Positions 17,718-27,693 of a DNA stretch of 64,000 bases are shown here, piece by piece. A program made the translations under genes and the position numbers. Numbering within the stretch: position 1 is the first letter of the stretch; each line of letters starts with the position of its first letter. Origin of the DNA: an uncultured Bacteroidota bacterium (GTDB taxonomy: Bacteria; Bacteroidota; Bacteroidia; Flavobacteriales; Flavobacteriaceae); contig CACCLB010000001.1 of NCBI GenBank assembly GCA_902546725.1, forward strand, positions 124,001-188,000. The letters are read 5' to 3'. The notes below the pieces were generated by a model that saw nothing but the letters and a program-made list of their open reading frames with translations, did not search any database and was not told the origin of the DNA.

Positions 17718-20090
17718 TTAGCTATCCAAAATTTCAATTTTGGGTTTCTTGATCACCTTTTCATTACTGATGGTATCTTCTAGAGAGATAAGAAGTGAGG
17801 GAAGTAGCACTAGATTCGCCAACATTGCCATCAAAAGGGTAACCGCTACAAGACCTCCTAGAGCTTGGGTACCCCCAAAATTTGAGGATAAGAAAACCGA
17901 AAATCCGAAGAACAAGACTATGGAAGTGTAAAACATACTGATTCCAGTTTCTCTGAGCGCAGCAAAAACAGCTTTATTAATTTTCCAGCCATTTGATATC
18001 AACTCTTGGCGGTATTTTGCCAAAAAATGTATGGTGTCATCTACCGAAATTCCAAATGCAATACTAAAGACCAATATAGTTGAGGGTTTTAGAGGGATTC
18101 CTGTAAAGCCCATAACCCCCGCAGTAATAATTAGTGGAAGTAGATTTGGAATCAATGAAATGATAATCATCTTAAAGGAACGAAAGAGAAAAGCCATAAA
18201 AAGTGCAATAAGTAAAATGGCAAGACTGAGAGAAAGTATCAAATTGTTGATAAGGTATTTTGTGCCCTTTAAAAAAAGCAGCGCCTTACCCGTCATTTCA
18301 GCACCGTACCTCTGTTCTGGAAAGATTTTTGTCATGGCTTCACGAAGGTAAGTTTCAATACGCTCCATTTTCTCCGTTTCTATATCTTTCATATAGGTTG
18401 TAATTCTCCCATACTGCCCTGTAGAGTCTACATAGCCAGTGATGAGTTGATTGGTGCCTTTTGCATTATTGAGATAAGGGTAAATAAAACTATTTTCTTG
18501 AGAGGTCGGCAGGGCATAGTAATTTGGATTACCATTGTAGTAGGCCTGTTTGGCAAATTTCACAGCATTGACGACAGATAATGGGGGTGCAAGTTCTGGA
18601 ATCTCTTCAATGGTTTGTTGTAAGCGATTCATCCTTTGCAGAGTAGCTGGTTTGACAATGCCATTTTCTCGCTTGCTGTCAATCCAAATTTCAACAGGGA
18701 TGATCCCGTTAAAGCTTTGATCAAAAAAGCGGATGTCTTGAAAAAAATCAGCTGATTTGGGCATGTCTTCAATCAAACTTCCAGAAATCTTTATTTGATA
18801 AATTCCAGTAATTCCAACGATCAATCCAATTAGCGAAACGATATAGACATTGACGCGCTTTTTTCTGACTTTGTTCTCCATCCAACTGACAAAAAAATCA
18901 ATCGACTTATTTTTTAAGTGTTTGAGGTGCTTTTTCTTGGGGATAGGCATCAGACTGTAGGAGATGGGAATGATGAGTAAGGACAATGCAAAAATTGCAA
19001 TAATATTGATGGATGCCACCACACCAAATTCTTTTAAAATTTTACTGTTGGTCAATATAAAAGTCGCAAATCCTGAAGCTGTGGTCAGGTTGGTCATCAA
19101 TGTGGCGTTTCCTACTTTGATAATGACTCGTTGTAAAGACTTTGCTTGATTTTTATGTTTGGCAATTTCTTGCTGGTATTTATTGATCAGGAAAATACAA
19201 TTTGGCACTCCAATTACAATTATTAATGGAGGTATCAAAGCTGTCAGTACAGTGATTTCGTAACCCAGCCAACCCAAAATTCCAAAGGCCCACATTACTC
19301 CTATGGCTACTACAAATAGGGAAATAAAGGTGGCTCTAAAAGATCTAAAAAATAAAAAGAAAATTAAAGAAGTTATTAGGGTAGCTCCTAAGACGAAGAG
19401 TCCAATTTCATCAACTATATTTTGTGCATTTAGCGTTCGGATGTAAGGCATACCCGATACGTGAACATCAGAGGAAGTTGTTTTTTCAAAAGAAGCAATC
19501 AGGGGAATAAACTTTTCAAAAATAAAATCTTTGCGTTTGGCAGTATTGACGATTTCAGGGTCCATATAGATCACAGATCTTATGGTATTGGTTTCTGAAT
19601 CAAAGATTAAATTATTGTAAAAAGGGAGTTCAAGAAACAACTTCTCTCTGAATTTTAATAATGCGGCAGAGTCTGTAGCTTGAGCTAAGGGAACTTGTTG
19701 AAGAATGAATTTTTCATTTTTTTGATCTTTGATTAATTCTTGTAGGTTGTCAGTAGACAAGACCAAATCAATCTCAGAAAACTTCTGTATACTATTGTTT
19801 AACGATCTCCAAGCTTTCCTTTTTTCAGGTGTAAAAAACAAACTGTCCTGTAATGCAATTACAATGACATTACCTTCTTCACCAAAGGTGTCTGTAAAAT
19901 TTTTATAGAGTATATTTTCTGGGTGGCTGTCTGGGAGTAGGTTGGCTTCCGTAAAGGTAAATTGCATGTACTTCCACTGGGTTCCCCAAAAAAAGGTCAT
20001 ACCAACTATGGCCGCTAGCAGTATAAACCTATTTCTTAAAATAAGTCGTGCCACTAGGCCCCAAATGTTCGAATCTTTTTTCTTTTTCAT
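17718..20090 (-). CDS. RND family (MMPL/SSD-type) transporter
   Basis: This is a 790-residue inner-membrane transporter of the RND superfamily. It has two repeats, each a single span followed by a large periplasmic loop and five spans. The first span is at about 17-38; the next group follows near DEIGLFVLGATLITSLIFFL, and the second group near LINNLILSLSLAILLIALFM. The segment VFSIAFGISVDDTIHFLAKY is the family's charged membrane motif. Substrates of this subfamily are lipids, hopanoids or hydrophobic compounds; which one is not evident. No membrane-fusion protein or outer-membrane channel gene accompanies it. It follows frr by 34 bases. Confidence 0.88.
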   Translation of the reverse strand: MKKKKDSNIWGLVARLILRNRFILLAAIVGMTFFWGTQWKYMQFTFTEANLLPDSHPENILYKNFTDTFGEEGNVIVIALQDSLFFTPEKRKAWRSLNNSIQKFSEIDLVLSTDNLQELIKDQKNEKFILQQVPLAQATDSAALLKFREKLFLELPFYNNLIFDSETNTIRSVIYMDPEIVNTAKRKDFIFEKFIPLIASFEKTTSSDVHVSGMPYIRTLNAQNIVDEIGLFVLGATLITSLIFFLFFRSFRATFISLFVVAIGVMWAFGILGWLGYEITVLTALIPPLIIVIGVPNCIFLINKYQQEIAKHKNQAKSLQRVIIKVGNATLMTNLTTASGFATFILTNSKILKEFGVVASINIIAIFALSLLIIPISYSLMPIPKKKHLKHLKNKSIDFFVSWMENKVRKKRVNVYIVSLIGLIVGITGIYQIKISGSLIEDMPKSADFFQDIRFFDQSFNGIIPVEIWIDSKRENGIVKPATLQRMNRLQQTIEEIPELAPPLSVVNAVKFAKQAYYNGNPNYYALPTSQENSFIYPYLNNAKGTNQLITGYVDSTGQYGRITTYMKDIETEKMERIETYLREAMTKIFPEQRYGAEMTGKALLFLKGTKYLINNLILSLSLAILLIALFMAFLFRSFKMIIISLIPNLLPLIITAGVMGFTGIPLKPSTILVFSIAFGISVDDTIHFLAKYRQELISNGWKINKAVFAALRETGISMFYTSIVLFFGFSVFLSSNFGGTQALGGLVAVTLLMAMLANLVLLPSLLISLEDTISNEKVIKKPKIEILDS

Positions 20091-20124
20091 GAAGCCTTAG
20101 CAGCTGTAAATAATGTGAGTTCCT

Positions 20125-20679
20125 CTATACCGTTAAAATCTCTTTTTCTTTTAGACTAAAGATTTCATCCACTTTTTTAATGAATTCATCCGTTAGCGTT
20201 TGAATGTCTATTTCGTAGTTTTTTTGCACATCTTCTGAAGCTTCTGACTTTTTGATTTCATCATTAGCATCCTTACGAGCAGCTCGGATTACGATTTTTG
20301 CATTTTCAGATTCCGCTTTGGCAAGCTTTGCTAGATCCCGACGGCGTTCTTCTGTTAAAGGAGGAATGTTGATGATGACAGACTCTCCGTTGTTCATGGG
20401 ATTGAATCCCAAATTGGCAATTAAAATCGCTTTTTCAATATCAGCTAAAAGATTTTTTTCCCAAGGTTGAACAGTCAAGGTTCTGGCATCAGGGGTATTG
20501 ATGTTGGCAACTTGAGAAAGTGGAGTAGGGGTGCCGTAATATTCAACTTTTACAGTTGAGAGCATTATTGGATTTGCTTTTCCTGCTCTGATATTAAGCA
20601 TTTCTTTTTCCAAATGCGAAACCGCTTGTTCCATACTTTCTTTGGCAGCGTCTAAAATAAAATTCATTTCATCTTCCAT
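20125..20679 (-). CDS. frr: ribosome recycling factor
   Basis: This factor splits post-termination ribosomes together with EF-G. It has 184 residues, the usual length, with the conserved core LEKEMLNIRAGKANP, GTPTPLSQVANI and LTEERRRDLAKLAK. It lies 12 bases behind pyrH, a pairing found across bacteria. An in-frame ATG four codons later is possible but less likely, given typical N-termini. Confidence 0.97.
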   Translation of the reverse strand: MEDEMNFILDAAKESMEQAVSHLEKEMLNIRAGKANPIMLSTVKVEYYGTPTPLSQVANINTPDARTLTVQPWEKNLLADIEKAILIANLGFNPMNNGESVIINIPPLTEERRRDLAKLAKAESENAKIVIRAARKDANDEIKKSEASEDVQKNYEIDIQTLTDEFIKKVDEIFSLKEKEILTV

Positions 20680-20691
20680 GGCTAAATTGTT

Positions 20692-21399
20692 TTAAAGATC
20701 GACTCTAGTCCCTACGTTTTTCCCTTGCAATACATTGTCCAAATTATTGGGTGTATTCATATCAAAAACGATAATGGGTAAATTGTTTTCTTGACTTAAG
20801 GTAAAGGCAGTGGTGTCCATGATTTTGAGTCCTTTTTTTAAGACTTCATCAAAAGACAAAGTATCGAATTTAGTTGCCTTATTGTTTTTTTCAGGGTCTT
20901 CGGTGTAAATTCCGTCAACTCTGGTCCCTTTGAGGATGACATCAGCATTTATTTCTATAGCCCTCAATACTGCTGCTGAGTCTGTGGTGAAATAAGGATT
21001 ACCAGTTCCCGAACCAAAAATGACCACCCTTCCTTTTTCCAAGTGGCGTGTTGCTTTTCTCTTGATAAAGGGTTCGGCGATTGCCTCAATTTTAATGGCT
21101 GTTTGAAGTCTGGTTGGGACATTGTTATTTTCTAAGGCTCCTTGAAGTGCTAAGCCGTTGATGACAGTTGCAAGCATCCCCATATAGTCAGCCTGAACAC
21201 GGTCCATTCCCTTGCTAGCACCCGAAATCCCTCTAAAGATATTTCCTCCACCGATGACGATAGCTATTTCGATACCTTTGTCAAAAACCTTTTTGATTTC
21301 TTTGGCATAAGTGTCGATTTTGATTGGATCAATTCCGTGGATCTGATCTCCCATCAGGGCTTCACCACTTAATTTTAAAAGAATTCTTTGATATTTCAT
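20692..21399 (-). CDS. pyrH: UMP kinase
   Basis: This kinase phosphorylates UMP to UDP in pyrimidine synthesis. The 235 residues carry the amino-acid-kinase-fold motifs [20 protein letters not shown] and [16 protein letters not shown]. It heads a pyrH-frr-RND transcription unit, with a TATATTTG box directly upstream. Confidence 0.97.
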   Translation of the reverse strand: MKYQRILLKLSGEALMGDQIHGIDPIKIDTYAKEIKKVFDKGIEIAIVIGGGNIFRGISGASKGMDRVQADYMGMLATVINGLALQGALENNNVPTRLQTAIKIEAIAEPFIKRKATRHLEKGRVVIFGSGTGNPYFTTDSAAVLRAIEINADVILKGTRVDGIYTEDPEKNNKATKFDTLSFDEVLKKGLKIMDTTAFTLSQENNLPIIVFDMNTPNNLDNVLQGKNVGTRVDL

Positions 21400-21416
21400 A
21401 GAGAGAGAAGTGTTAA

Positions 21417-21424
21417 CAAATATA
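21417..21424 (-). promoter_or_regulatory. candidate -7 box for pyrH-frr
   Basis: The minus strand reads TATATTTG, an exact TAnnTTTG match, ending 17 bases before the pyrH ATG. The rest of the 104-base gap to nadC holds a weak TCGTT/AACGA hairpin without a T-run. Confidence 0.5.
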
Positions 21425-21503
21425 AAAATTAAAGCAGAATTTGTTGGGCTCTAAGGTTAACATTCTCGTTCTCGCAACGAACTAAGTCATCATTCTGATA
21501 CTT

Positions 21504-22367
21504 TCAAACGGCCTTTAAACTCAAATCAATGCTTTTTGCATCATAGGTTAAAGCCCCCATCGAAATAAAATTCACTCCAGTTTCGGCTACAGCAACAAGC
21601 TTATCTTCTGTTATATTTCCTGAGGCTTCAGTTGGTTTTTGATTGTCAATTTGTACTAAAGCCTCTTTTAATTGCGGAATGCTGTGATTGTCTAAAAGTA
21701 TTCGACTTACAAATGAAAAAGGAAGTGTTGCTTCAATTTCCTTTGAATTTCTGCATTCGACTACAACCTCAAGCGGTTTTTCCAAGCGCCTTAAATATGC
21801 TTCTGTTTTTTGGAGTGCTTGAGTCATTCCTCCGCAAAAATCCACATGATTGTCTTTGATCATCAATGCATCAAAGAGTCCCATGCGGTGATTTTGACCC
21901 CCACCTATTAAAACAGCCCATTTTTCGGCATGTCGAAAATTAGGAGTGGTTTTACGAGTGTCCAACAGTTTGCATTGCGTGTGTTTTATTTTTTGACTTA
22001 GCCGATGTGTCAGGGTAGCAATTCCACTCATTCTTTGAAGTGAGTTGAGTACCAGTCGCTCTGTTGCTAATATAGATAAAGTTGAACCGCTTATGGTAAA
22101 GGCTTTTTGTCCAGGTTTAATTTTAGAACCGTCAGTTAATAGAGAATCAAATTGAAGCAAAGGGTCATAGCGTTGAAAAATCTTAGCAGTCAACTCCATT
22201 CCCCCAAGTATTCCCGCTTGCTTGGTAAGTAACTCAGCCTTACTTCGGCTTTGAGGGTCAATACATGACAAACTGCTATGGTCACCACTCCCAATATCTT
22301 CCTTTAAGGCTGTATCTATAAAACCCTCAAATTCAGTTTGATATTTTTTGTAATAATTCTCAGGCAT
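21504..22367 (-). CDS. nadC: nicotinate-nucleotide diphosphorylase (carboxylating)
   Basis: This enzyme converts quinolinate and PRPP to nicotinate mononucleotide, the third step of de novo NAD synthesis. The 287 residues show LLDTRKTTPNFR and HRMGLFDALMIKDNH, which build the active site. The start overlaps the nadB end by 8 bases, and it is the last gene of the ftsX-to-nadC run. Confidence 0.96.
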   Translation of the reverse strand: MPENYYKKYQTEFEGFIDTALKEDIGSGDHSSLSCIDPQSRSKAELLTKQAGILGGMELTAKIFQRYDPLLQFDSLLTDGSKIKPGQKAFTISGSTLSILATERLVLNSLQRMSGIATLTHRLSQKIKHTQCKLLDTRKTTPNFRHAEKWAVLIGGGQNHRMGLFDALMIKDNHVDFCGGMTQALQKTEAYLRRLEKPLEVVVECRNSKEIEATLPFSFVSRILLDNHSIPQLKEALVQIDNQKPTEASGNITEDKLVAVAETGVNFISMGALTYDAKSIDLSLKAV

Positions 22368-23913
22368 AGTCGTGATTGTAAAAGACTCCTTGATTTTGGG
22401 TGATTTCTTGAGACTGTTTGGTAATTAAGTGGGCGATACTCACCATATTTCTTAGTTCACAAAGTCCGTTGGTCAATTTGTTATTGTTGTAAATAGTTGT
22501 AACAGCCTTATAAATTTTGTCAATTCTATTTTCAGCTATTAGAAGGCCTTCATTGGTTTTAAATATCCCTACATACAGGGTCATGATTTCCTGAAGTTCT
22601 CTCCTGTATTTTTTAATCGCTTCAATTTCTGTGCTATTGGAGTATGCATCTCCTTTCCATTCGGGGATGTCACGGTAAAAAGACATTGGGGGGAGTTTTT
22701 GTTTTAAAGCATCTAAGGTGTCTTGAGCCGCTCGCTGAGCAAAGACTAGAGATTCCAAAAGGGAATTTGAGGCTAGTCTATTTGCCCCATGCAGTCCAGT
22801 AGCACTACATTCTCCTATGGCATATAGACCTTTTAACTGTGATTCGCTTTTTTGATTGACTTTTATACCTCCGCAAAAATAGTGAGCAGCAGGTACCACA
22901 GGGATGGCGTCTTGGGGTAATGCTATATCCAAGCTTTTACAGGTCTCTAAAATGGTAGGGAAATGTGTTTCCCACTGTTTCATATCAATCTCAGATCCGT
23001 TTAACCAAACAAAATCCTCCTTTTGTTGTTCGATTTCACGTTGAATACCACGTGCGACAATATCTCGAGGAGCCAATTCAGCTCTAGGGTCGTTTTTAAG
23101 CATAAAACGCTCACCTTTGCTGTTGAAAAGTTGAGCACCAGCACCCCTTACCGCTTCTGTAATCAAAAAGGTATTTCCATTTACACGAGGGTAGAGTGCA
23201 GTTGGATGAAACTGTACATAAGGCAAATCCGACATTAATACACGGGCACGGTATGCAGCACCTAAACCATCGCCCGTAGCAATTTTTGGATTAGTTGAGT
23301 GGGCGAATAAACTTCCTGCTCCCCCAGTTGACAAGACCGTAATTTTAGCAGTAATTTTAATAATCTTTTCTTCTTTCTGGGAAATAACATAGGCACCGTA
23401 ACAGCGATTTTCCTTTTTAATAGAATGGTGATCTGTGATTAAATCTACCAGGGTATGTTGTTCTAAAAGCTCAATATTTGGGTAGGTTTTAATTTTTTCA
23501 ATTAAAGCTTCTTGTATGTGTTGACCGGTTTGGTCTTTATAATGTACAATTCGATTTTCCGAATGTCCAGCCTCTTTAGCCAGATCTAATTTTGTTTCTT
23601 TTTTGTCAAATTGAGCGCCCCAATTCATCAATTCTGTTAATCGTTCATGCCCTTCTTCTATGACAAATTTGACTACTTCTGGATCACAGGTTCCTGCTCC
23701 AGCGTTAAGAGTGTCAGACACATGTTTGTCAAAAGAATCTTTCTTAAAGTTAGAGACTACAGCTATTCCTCCTTGGGCATAGCGAGTATTTCCCTCATTT
23801 AAATCACTTTTGGATATTAAAACAAGCGATGTCTCAGGATTATTATCTGCCACATGTATGGCATAAGCTAAACCAGAAATGCCTGTACCAATGACCAACA
23901 CGTCTTTTGTCAT
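22360..23913 (-). CDS. nadB: L-aspartate oxidase
   Basis: This FAD enzyme oxidises aspartate to iminoaspartate, the first step of NAD synthesis. The 517 residues carry the dinucleotide motif [11 protein letters not shown] near the N-terminus, then [12 protein letters not shown] and HFCGG-type active-site sequence ([14 protein letters not shown]). The helical C-terminal domain is complete. Its ATG overlaps the nadA stop in an ATGA arrangement, which points to translational coupling. Confidence 0.96.
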   Translation of the reverse strand: MTKDVLVIGTGISGLAYAIHVADNNPETSLVLISKSDLNEGNTRYAQGGIAVVSNFKKDSFDKHVSDTLNAGAGTCDPEVVKFVIEEGHERLTELMNWGAQFDKKETKLDLAKEAGHSENRIVHYKDQTGQHIQEALIEKIKTYPNIELLEQHTLVDLITDHHSIKKENRCYGAYVISQKEEKIIKITAKITVLSTGGAGSLFAHSTNPKIATGDGLGAAYRARVLMSDLPYVQFHPTALYPRVNGNTFLITEAVRGAGAQLFNSKGERFMLKNDPRAELAPRDIVARGIQREIEQQKEDFVWLNGSEIDMKQWETHFPTILETCKSLDIALPQDAIPVVPAAHYFCGGIKVNQKSESQLKGLYAIGECSATGLHGANRLASNSLLESLVFAQRAAQDTLDALKQKLPPMSFYRDIPEWKGDAYSNSTEIEAIKKYRRELQEIMTLYVGIFKTNEGLLIAENRIDKIYKAVTTIYNNNKLTNGLCELRNMVSIAHLITKQSQEITQNQGVFYNHDYA

Positions 23914-24911
23914 GACCTCCCTAAATTAAGCATGCGCTCGATGGGTTGGCGAGCTTTTTCCATCAGCCCTTTCTCCATATTGATTTCAGGGAGTTCATAA
24001 AGCATGCAATTATAGAGTTTTTCCAGTGTATTGAGCTTCATAAAGGCACATTCACTGCAAGCACAAGTATCATCCTCAACGGGAGCCGGGATAAAGGTTT
24101 TTTGCGGGCAGCGTTTTTGCATTTCGTGGAGGATACCCGCTTCGGTAGCTACGATATAACTCATCGTAGGGTCTTCTTGGACAAAGCGAAGCAGTCCTGC
24201 GGTACTGCCAATGTAATGTGCAATTTCTAAGATGGGTGATTCGCTCTCAGGGTGCGCAATAAATTTAGCTTTGGGATGTTCTTTGGCAAGTGAGACAATT
24301 TTTTCAAATGAAAAGGCCTCATGGACGATACAAGCACCATCCCATAATATCATGTCTCTTCCTGTTTTCTTAATCAGATACCGGCCTAAGTTTTTATCTG
24401 GGGCGAAAATGATTTCTCTATCTTCAGGGATGCTTTCAATTACCTTCACAGCATTGCTAGAAGTACAAACAATATCGCTCAACGCCTTAATTTCTGCTGA
24501 GCAATTGATATAGGTCACTACAACAGCATCAGGATGTTGCGCTTTGAAAGCTGCAAAATCTGAAGGGGGGCAAGAGTCAGCTAAAGAGCAACCTGCCTTA
24601 AGATCGGGTAATAAAACCTTTTTACTGGGGTTAATTATTTTGGCGGTTTCTGCCATAAAGTGGACACCCGCAAAAACAATAATATCGGCTTCTACTTGAG
24701 CCGCTTGTTGCGCTAGGTATAGACTGTCACCAAGATAATCAGCTAATTCTTGAATTTCAGGTTCTTGGTAATAGTGAGCGAGCAATACCGCATTTTTTTC
24801 TTTTTTGAGCTGCTGAATTGCACTAGGTAAATCAATATTCTTGTCAATGGGTGAGGCGATATACCCTAGTTTACTAAGTTGAGGGTGTACAAGATCAAGA
24901 TTGTTTTCCAT
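23910..24911 (-). CDS. nadA: quinolinate synthase
   Basis: This 4Fe-4S enzyme condenses iminoaspartate with dihydroxyacetone phosphate to form quinolinate. Cysteines suited to hold the cluster occur in [20 protein letters not shown] and CACSECAFM. The substrate motif [10 protein letters not shown] is near the start. I chose the ATG at 24911; the TTG at 24923 four codons earlier would overlap the truB stop. From 24911 the protein has 333 residues. Confidence 0.95.
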   Translation of the reverse strand: MENNLDLVHPQLSKLGYIASPIDKNIDLPSAIQQLKKEKNAVLLAHYYQEPEIQELADYLGDSLYLAQQAAQVEADIIVFAGVHFMAETAKIINPSKKVLLPDLKAGCSLADSCPPSDFAAFKAQHPDAVVVTYINCSAEIKALSDIVCTSSNAVKVIESIPEDREIIFAPDKNLGRYLIKKTGRDMILWDGACIVHEAFSFEKIVSLAKEHPKAKFIAHPESESPILEIAHYIGSTAGLLRFVQEDPTMSYIVATEAGILHEMQKRCPQKTFIPAPVEDDTCACSECAFMKLNTLEKLYNCMLYELPEINMEKGLMEKARQPIERMLNLGRS

Positions 24912-24919
24912 TGCAATTT

Positions 24920-25654
24920 TCAATTTAATTTCAAGCTAATATTTTTTGGTGAATTTTCATCATATACACTATCCATATTAAACGAATTCTCGACTGTAAA
25001 GTTACCAATTTTTGTTCGACGTAGCGCGCTCAAATGAGCTCCAGAATCCAATGCCTTTCCAAAATCATGTGCTAAACTTCGTATGTAGGTTCCTTTACTA
25101 CAGCGGATCAAAAACTCAACTTCAGGCAGTTTGATTTTTTGAACATTAAATTCAGAGATCATAACCTGGCGCGCTTTTATTTCTGGATTTAAACCCTGAC
25201 GAGCATACTCATATAAGCGCTTTCCATCCTTTTTTAATGCTGAAAATAGTGGAGGATATTGTTCTATTTGACCCGTAAACTTTTGGGTGGTTTTTAAAAT
25301 TTGTTCTTCGGTGATGTGTTCAATAGGATAGGTCTGATCCTGTTCTGTTTCCAAATCGTAAGAGGGGGTTGTTGCTCCTAAGTAAAAAGTCCCCGTGTAT
25401 TCCTTTTCTTGATTTTGATAGGTTTCAATTGATTTGGTTTTTTTTCCAGTACAGATTAGCAAAAGCCCTGTTGCTAGCGGGTCCAGCGTACCTGCATGCC
25501 CAACTTTAAGTTTTTTTAAATCAGCCTGTTTTTTTAAATGCCAGCGAATTTTATTAACTACCTGAAACGAGGTCCAGCCAAAAGGCTTATCAATTAGCAA
25601 TAGCTGCCCTTCCAAGAGAGATTCAGCAGTAAATGATTGTTTAAAAAAATCCAT
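24920..25654 (-). CDS. truB: tRNA pseudouridine(55) synthase
   Basis: This enzyme makes pseudouridine 55 in the T-loop of tRNAs. The 244 residues contain the catalytic segment [15 protein letters not shown] with its Asp, and the family segments [12 protein letters not shown] and [15 protein letters not shown]. The ATG at 25654 (MDFFKQSF) is preferred over the extended frame to 25672. It overlaps the end of uppP by 14 bases. Confidence 0.95.
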   Translation of the reverse strand: MDFFKQSFTAESLLEGQLLLIDKPFGWTSFQVVNKIRWHLKKQADLKKLKVGHAGTLDPLATGLLLICTGKKTKSIETYQNQEKEYTGTFYLGATTPSYDLETEQDQTYPIEHITEEQILKTTQKFTGQIEQYPPLFSALKKDGKRLYEYARQGLNPEIKARQVMISEFNVQKIKLPEVEFLIRCSKGTYIRSLAHDFGKALDSGAHLSALRRTKIGNFTVENSFNMDSVYDENSPKNISLKLN

Positions 25655-26432
25655 ATAGCAAACTAAAACCACCCACGATAAAACAGTAAAAACTAAAATA
25701 AATCAATTGACTTTTTTTGACCAAGGCAATCATCCATTTACAAGCAAAAACACCGCTAATCAAGGAAGCTAGAAACCCTAGTAAAAGAGGAAAAAGATCC
25801 AACTGTTGAGGAACACCCTGAAAATCAATTAATGATTTTGCCATACTTCCAAAAATAAGAGGAAGCACCATTAAAAAAGAAAATCGAGCTGCTTTTTCTC
25901 GATCAATTCCTAATATCAAAGCCCCAGCGATAGTTGATCCACTTCGGGAAATGCCTGGGAGTATAGCTATGGCTTGAACTATACCAATATAAAATGCCTT
26001 TTTGTTTGATACAGTACCTTTAGATTCCCGAGTTTTCTCAGCCCAAAAAAGCACAATTCCTGTTAAAAAGAGCATGGTGCCTACTAAGATTAGATTTTGA
26101 TCAAAAAGTACTGCTAACTGTTCCTCTAAAAATAAACCAACCAAAACAGCTGGAACCATTGAAATGAGTATTTTGATTGCGAAGACATGACTTTCATTTT
26201 TAGTGGTTGAACATATCCCCTTGATGAGGAAGATAATATCTTTTCGAAATACGATTAGCGTACTGAGTGCCGTACCTACATGAAGTGCGAGGGTTAAAAA
26301 CAGACTTTCTTGACCTATTGCTTGTAAACCAAATAAGGCTTTTCCAATTTCAAGATGTCCACTAGACGAAATCGGTAAAAACTCAGTAAGCCCTTGAACA
26401 ATCCCTAAAATCAAAGCTTCAATCGCACTCAT
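25641..26432 (-). CDS. uppP: undecaprenyl-diphosphatase
   Basis: This membrane enzyme (BacA/UppP family) dephosphorylates undecaprenyl diphosphate, recycling the lipid carrier for cell-wall synthesis. The 263 residues show both signature segments, GLTEFLPISSSGHLEI near the N-terminus and LPGISRSGSTIAGAL in the middle, within about eight hydrophobic spans. The start codon overlaps the DUF3098 stop (ATGA). Confidence 0.96.
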   Translation of the reverse strand: MSAIEALILGIVQGLTEFLPISSSGHLEIGKALFGLQAIGQESLFLTLALHVGTALSTLIVFRKDIIFLIKGICSTTKNESHVFAIKILISMVPAVLVGLFLEEQLAVLFDQNLILVGTMLFLTGIVLFWAEKTRESKGTVSNKKAFYIGIVQAIAILPGISRSGSTIAGALILGIDREKAARFSFLMVLPLIFGSMAKSLIDFQGVPQQLDLFPLLLGFLASLISGVFACKWMIALVKKSQLIYFSFYCFIVGGFSLLYGFF

Positions 26433-26674
26433 TTTTTAGTAGTTTCTCGGGTTAGTATGGAATACATTGCGATTCCAAAACCAATTAGAACTAAAGTAGG
26501 GGCTAAACGAATCCGTCTAAAATTAAAAATTTCTTCATTGAAAAAGTTAGGGTCGTCACTTCCACCGCCTGCCATCAGGATAAAACCAAGAGCAATTACG
26601 GAAAGAGCTAAAAAAAGAAAGCGGTAATTTCTTTTTTCAAACAAGAATTTTTTTGGGCCAGTATTTTTTTTCAT
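26429..26674 (-). CDS. DUF3098 family small membrane protein
   Basis: This 81-residue protein has two likely spans (about 19-36 and 56-74) separated by a loop with GGGSDDPNFFNEEIFNFRR. Its size, and its place between ftsX and uppP, fit the DUF3098 family of Bacteroidota, whose function is unknown. A link to cell division or envelope synthesis is inferred from position only. Confidence 0.85.
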   Translation of the reverse strand: MKKNTGPKKFLFEKRNYRFLFLALSVIALGFILMAGGGSDDPNFFNEEIFNFRRIRLAPTLVLIGFGIAMYSILTRETTKK

Positions 26675-26684
26675 GGGGATAGAA

Positions 26685-27563
26685 TTAATATATAGCGTCT
26701 GATTTCAAATTTAAATAGCGTTGAGTTGCAAAAAAAGTACTCACAGCTGTAATTCCAATACCTAAAAAGAGCACTCCTCCAAAGACTATAGTTAACGCAA
26801 CGGGCTGTTCCAATATATCGAGTTCAGGAAAACGTTTATTGATTTCTAAAAACACCAAAACCAATCCACTGAGGGCAATAAAAGAACTTAAAATCCCCAA
26901 ACGCATATGGGTCCATATAAAAGGTCTGCGAATAAATGACTTAGTCGCTCCAACCAATTGCATGGTTTTAATAATGAAGCGTTTGGAATATATTGAGAGT
27001 CTGATGGAACTGTTTATGAGTAGGAGTGCAATGCCAATAAACAAAAGAGTTGTTAGCAGCAATACATAAGATATGCGGAGAATATTTTCATCTAATAAAG
27101 TCACAAGAGGTTGGTCAAATACAACCTCGTCTACAAAATCTGAGGTTTCTAATTCCCGCTGAGTTTGGGTTAGACTAACGGTATTGACATAGGCCGCATT
27201 AAAGTATACATCTACAGAGTTTAGCAGTGGATTGTAGCCTAAAAATTCTAGAAAATCCTCACCAATGTCTCTCGCATATTGAGCAGCAGCCTCCTCTTTG
27301 GAGATAAAATTGACCTCTTTTGTGGCTGGATCAAGCTGTATTTTTTTTTGTAGTTGGGTAATTTCGATATCTTTTGCACTGTCTTTGAGGTAGACAGTCA
27401 TTACGATTTGTTCCTTAAAGTAGGCTGCGACGTTTCTAGTATTGAGTAAAAATAATCCTAAAATTCCCACAAAAAACAAAACAAGACTGATGCTTATTAC
27501 TACAGATATATAGCCAGTAAGTACCCTTCTTTTTTGAAATTTTTCTTGGAAGCTTTTTGCCAC
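26685..27563 (-). CDS. ftsX: cell division protein FtsX
   Basis: This permease-like protein acts with the ATPase FtsE to control peptidoglycan hydrolases at the septum. The 292 residues have an N-terminal span (about 16-38), a periplasmic domain, and three C-terminal spans beginning near LRISYVLLLTTLLFIGIALL. The start codon is GTG at 27563, matching the family's KSFQEKFQKRR-type N-terminus. No ftsE is present in the window. It heads a seven-gene run and is divergent from leuS. Confidence 0.93.
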   Translation of the reverse strand: MAKSFQEKFQKRRVLTGYISVVISISLVLFFVGILGLFLLNTRNVAAYFKEQIVMTVYLKDSAKDIEITQLQKKIQLDPATKEVNFISKEEAAAQYARDIGEDFLEFLGYNPLLNSVDVYFNAAYVNTVSLTQTQRELETSDFVDEVVFDQPLVTLLDENILRISYVLLLTTLLFIGIALLLINSSIRLSIYSKRFIIKTMQLVGATKSFIRRPFIWTHMRLGILSSFIALSGLVLVFLEINKRFPELDILEQPVALTIVFGGVLFLGIGITAVSTFFATQRYLNLKSDAIY

Positions 27564-27632
27564 AACAATAGTTTCTGTAAAAATAGCAAAGAATTAGTAG
27601 ACCACAACGGTGATAAAATATTCTTTTCCTTT

Positions 27633-27662
27633 TTTGACATTCAATCAATAAGCGTATTTTTG
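27633..27662 (+). promoter_or_regulatory. promoter of leuS
   Basis: A complete Bacteroidota-type promoter is present: TTTG at 27633-27636, an 18-base spacer, and TATTTTTG at 27655-27662. It ends 31 bases before the GTG start of leuS. Confidence 0.75.
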
Positions 27663-27693
27663 TGCCTTTCTAGACCCTTCAACAACAAAAAAC

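Noticed and set aside
21430..21500. A terminator between nadC and pyrH
   Set aside because: The TCGTT/AACGA hairpin has a 5-bp stem and no T-run on either strand.
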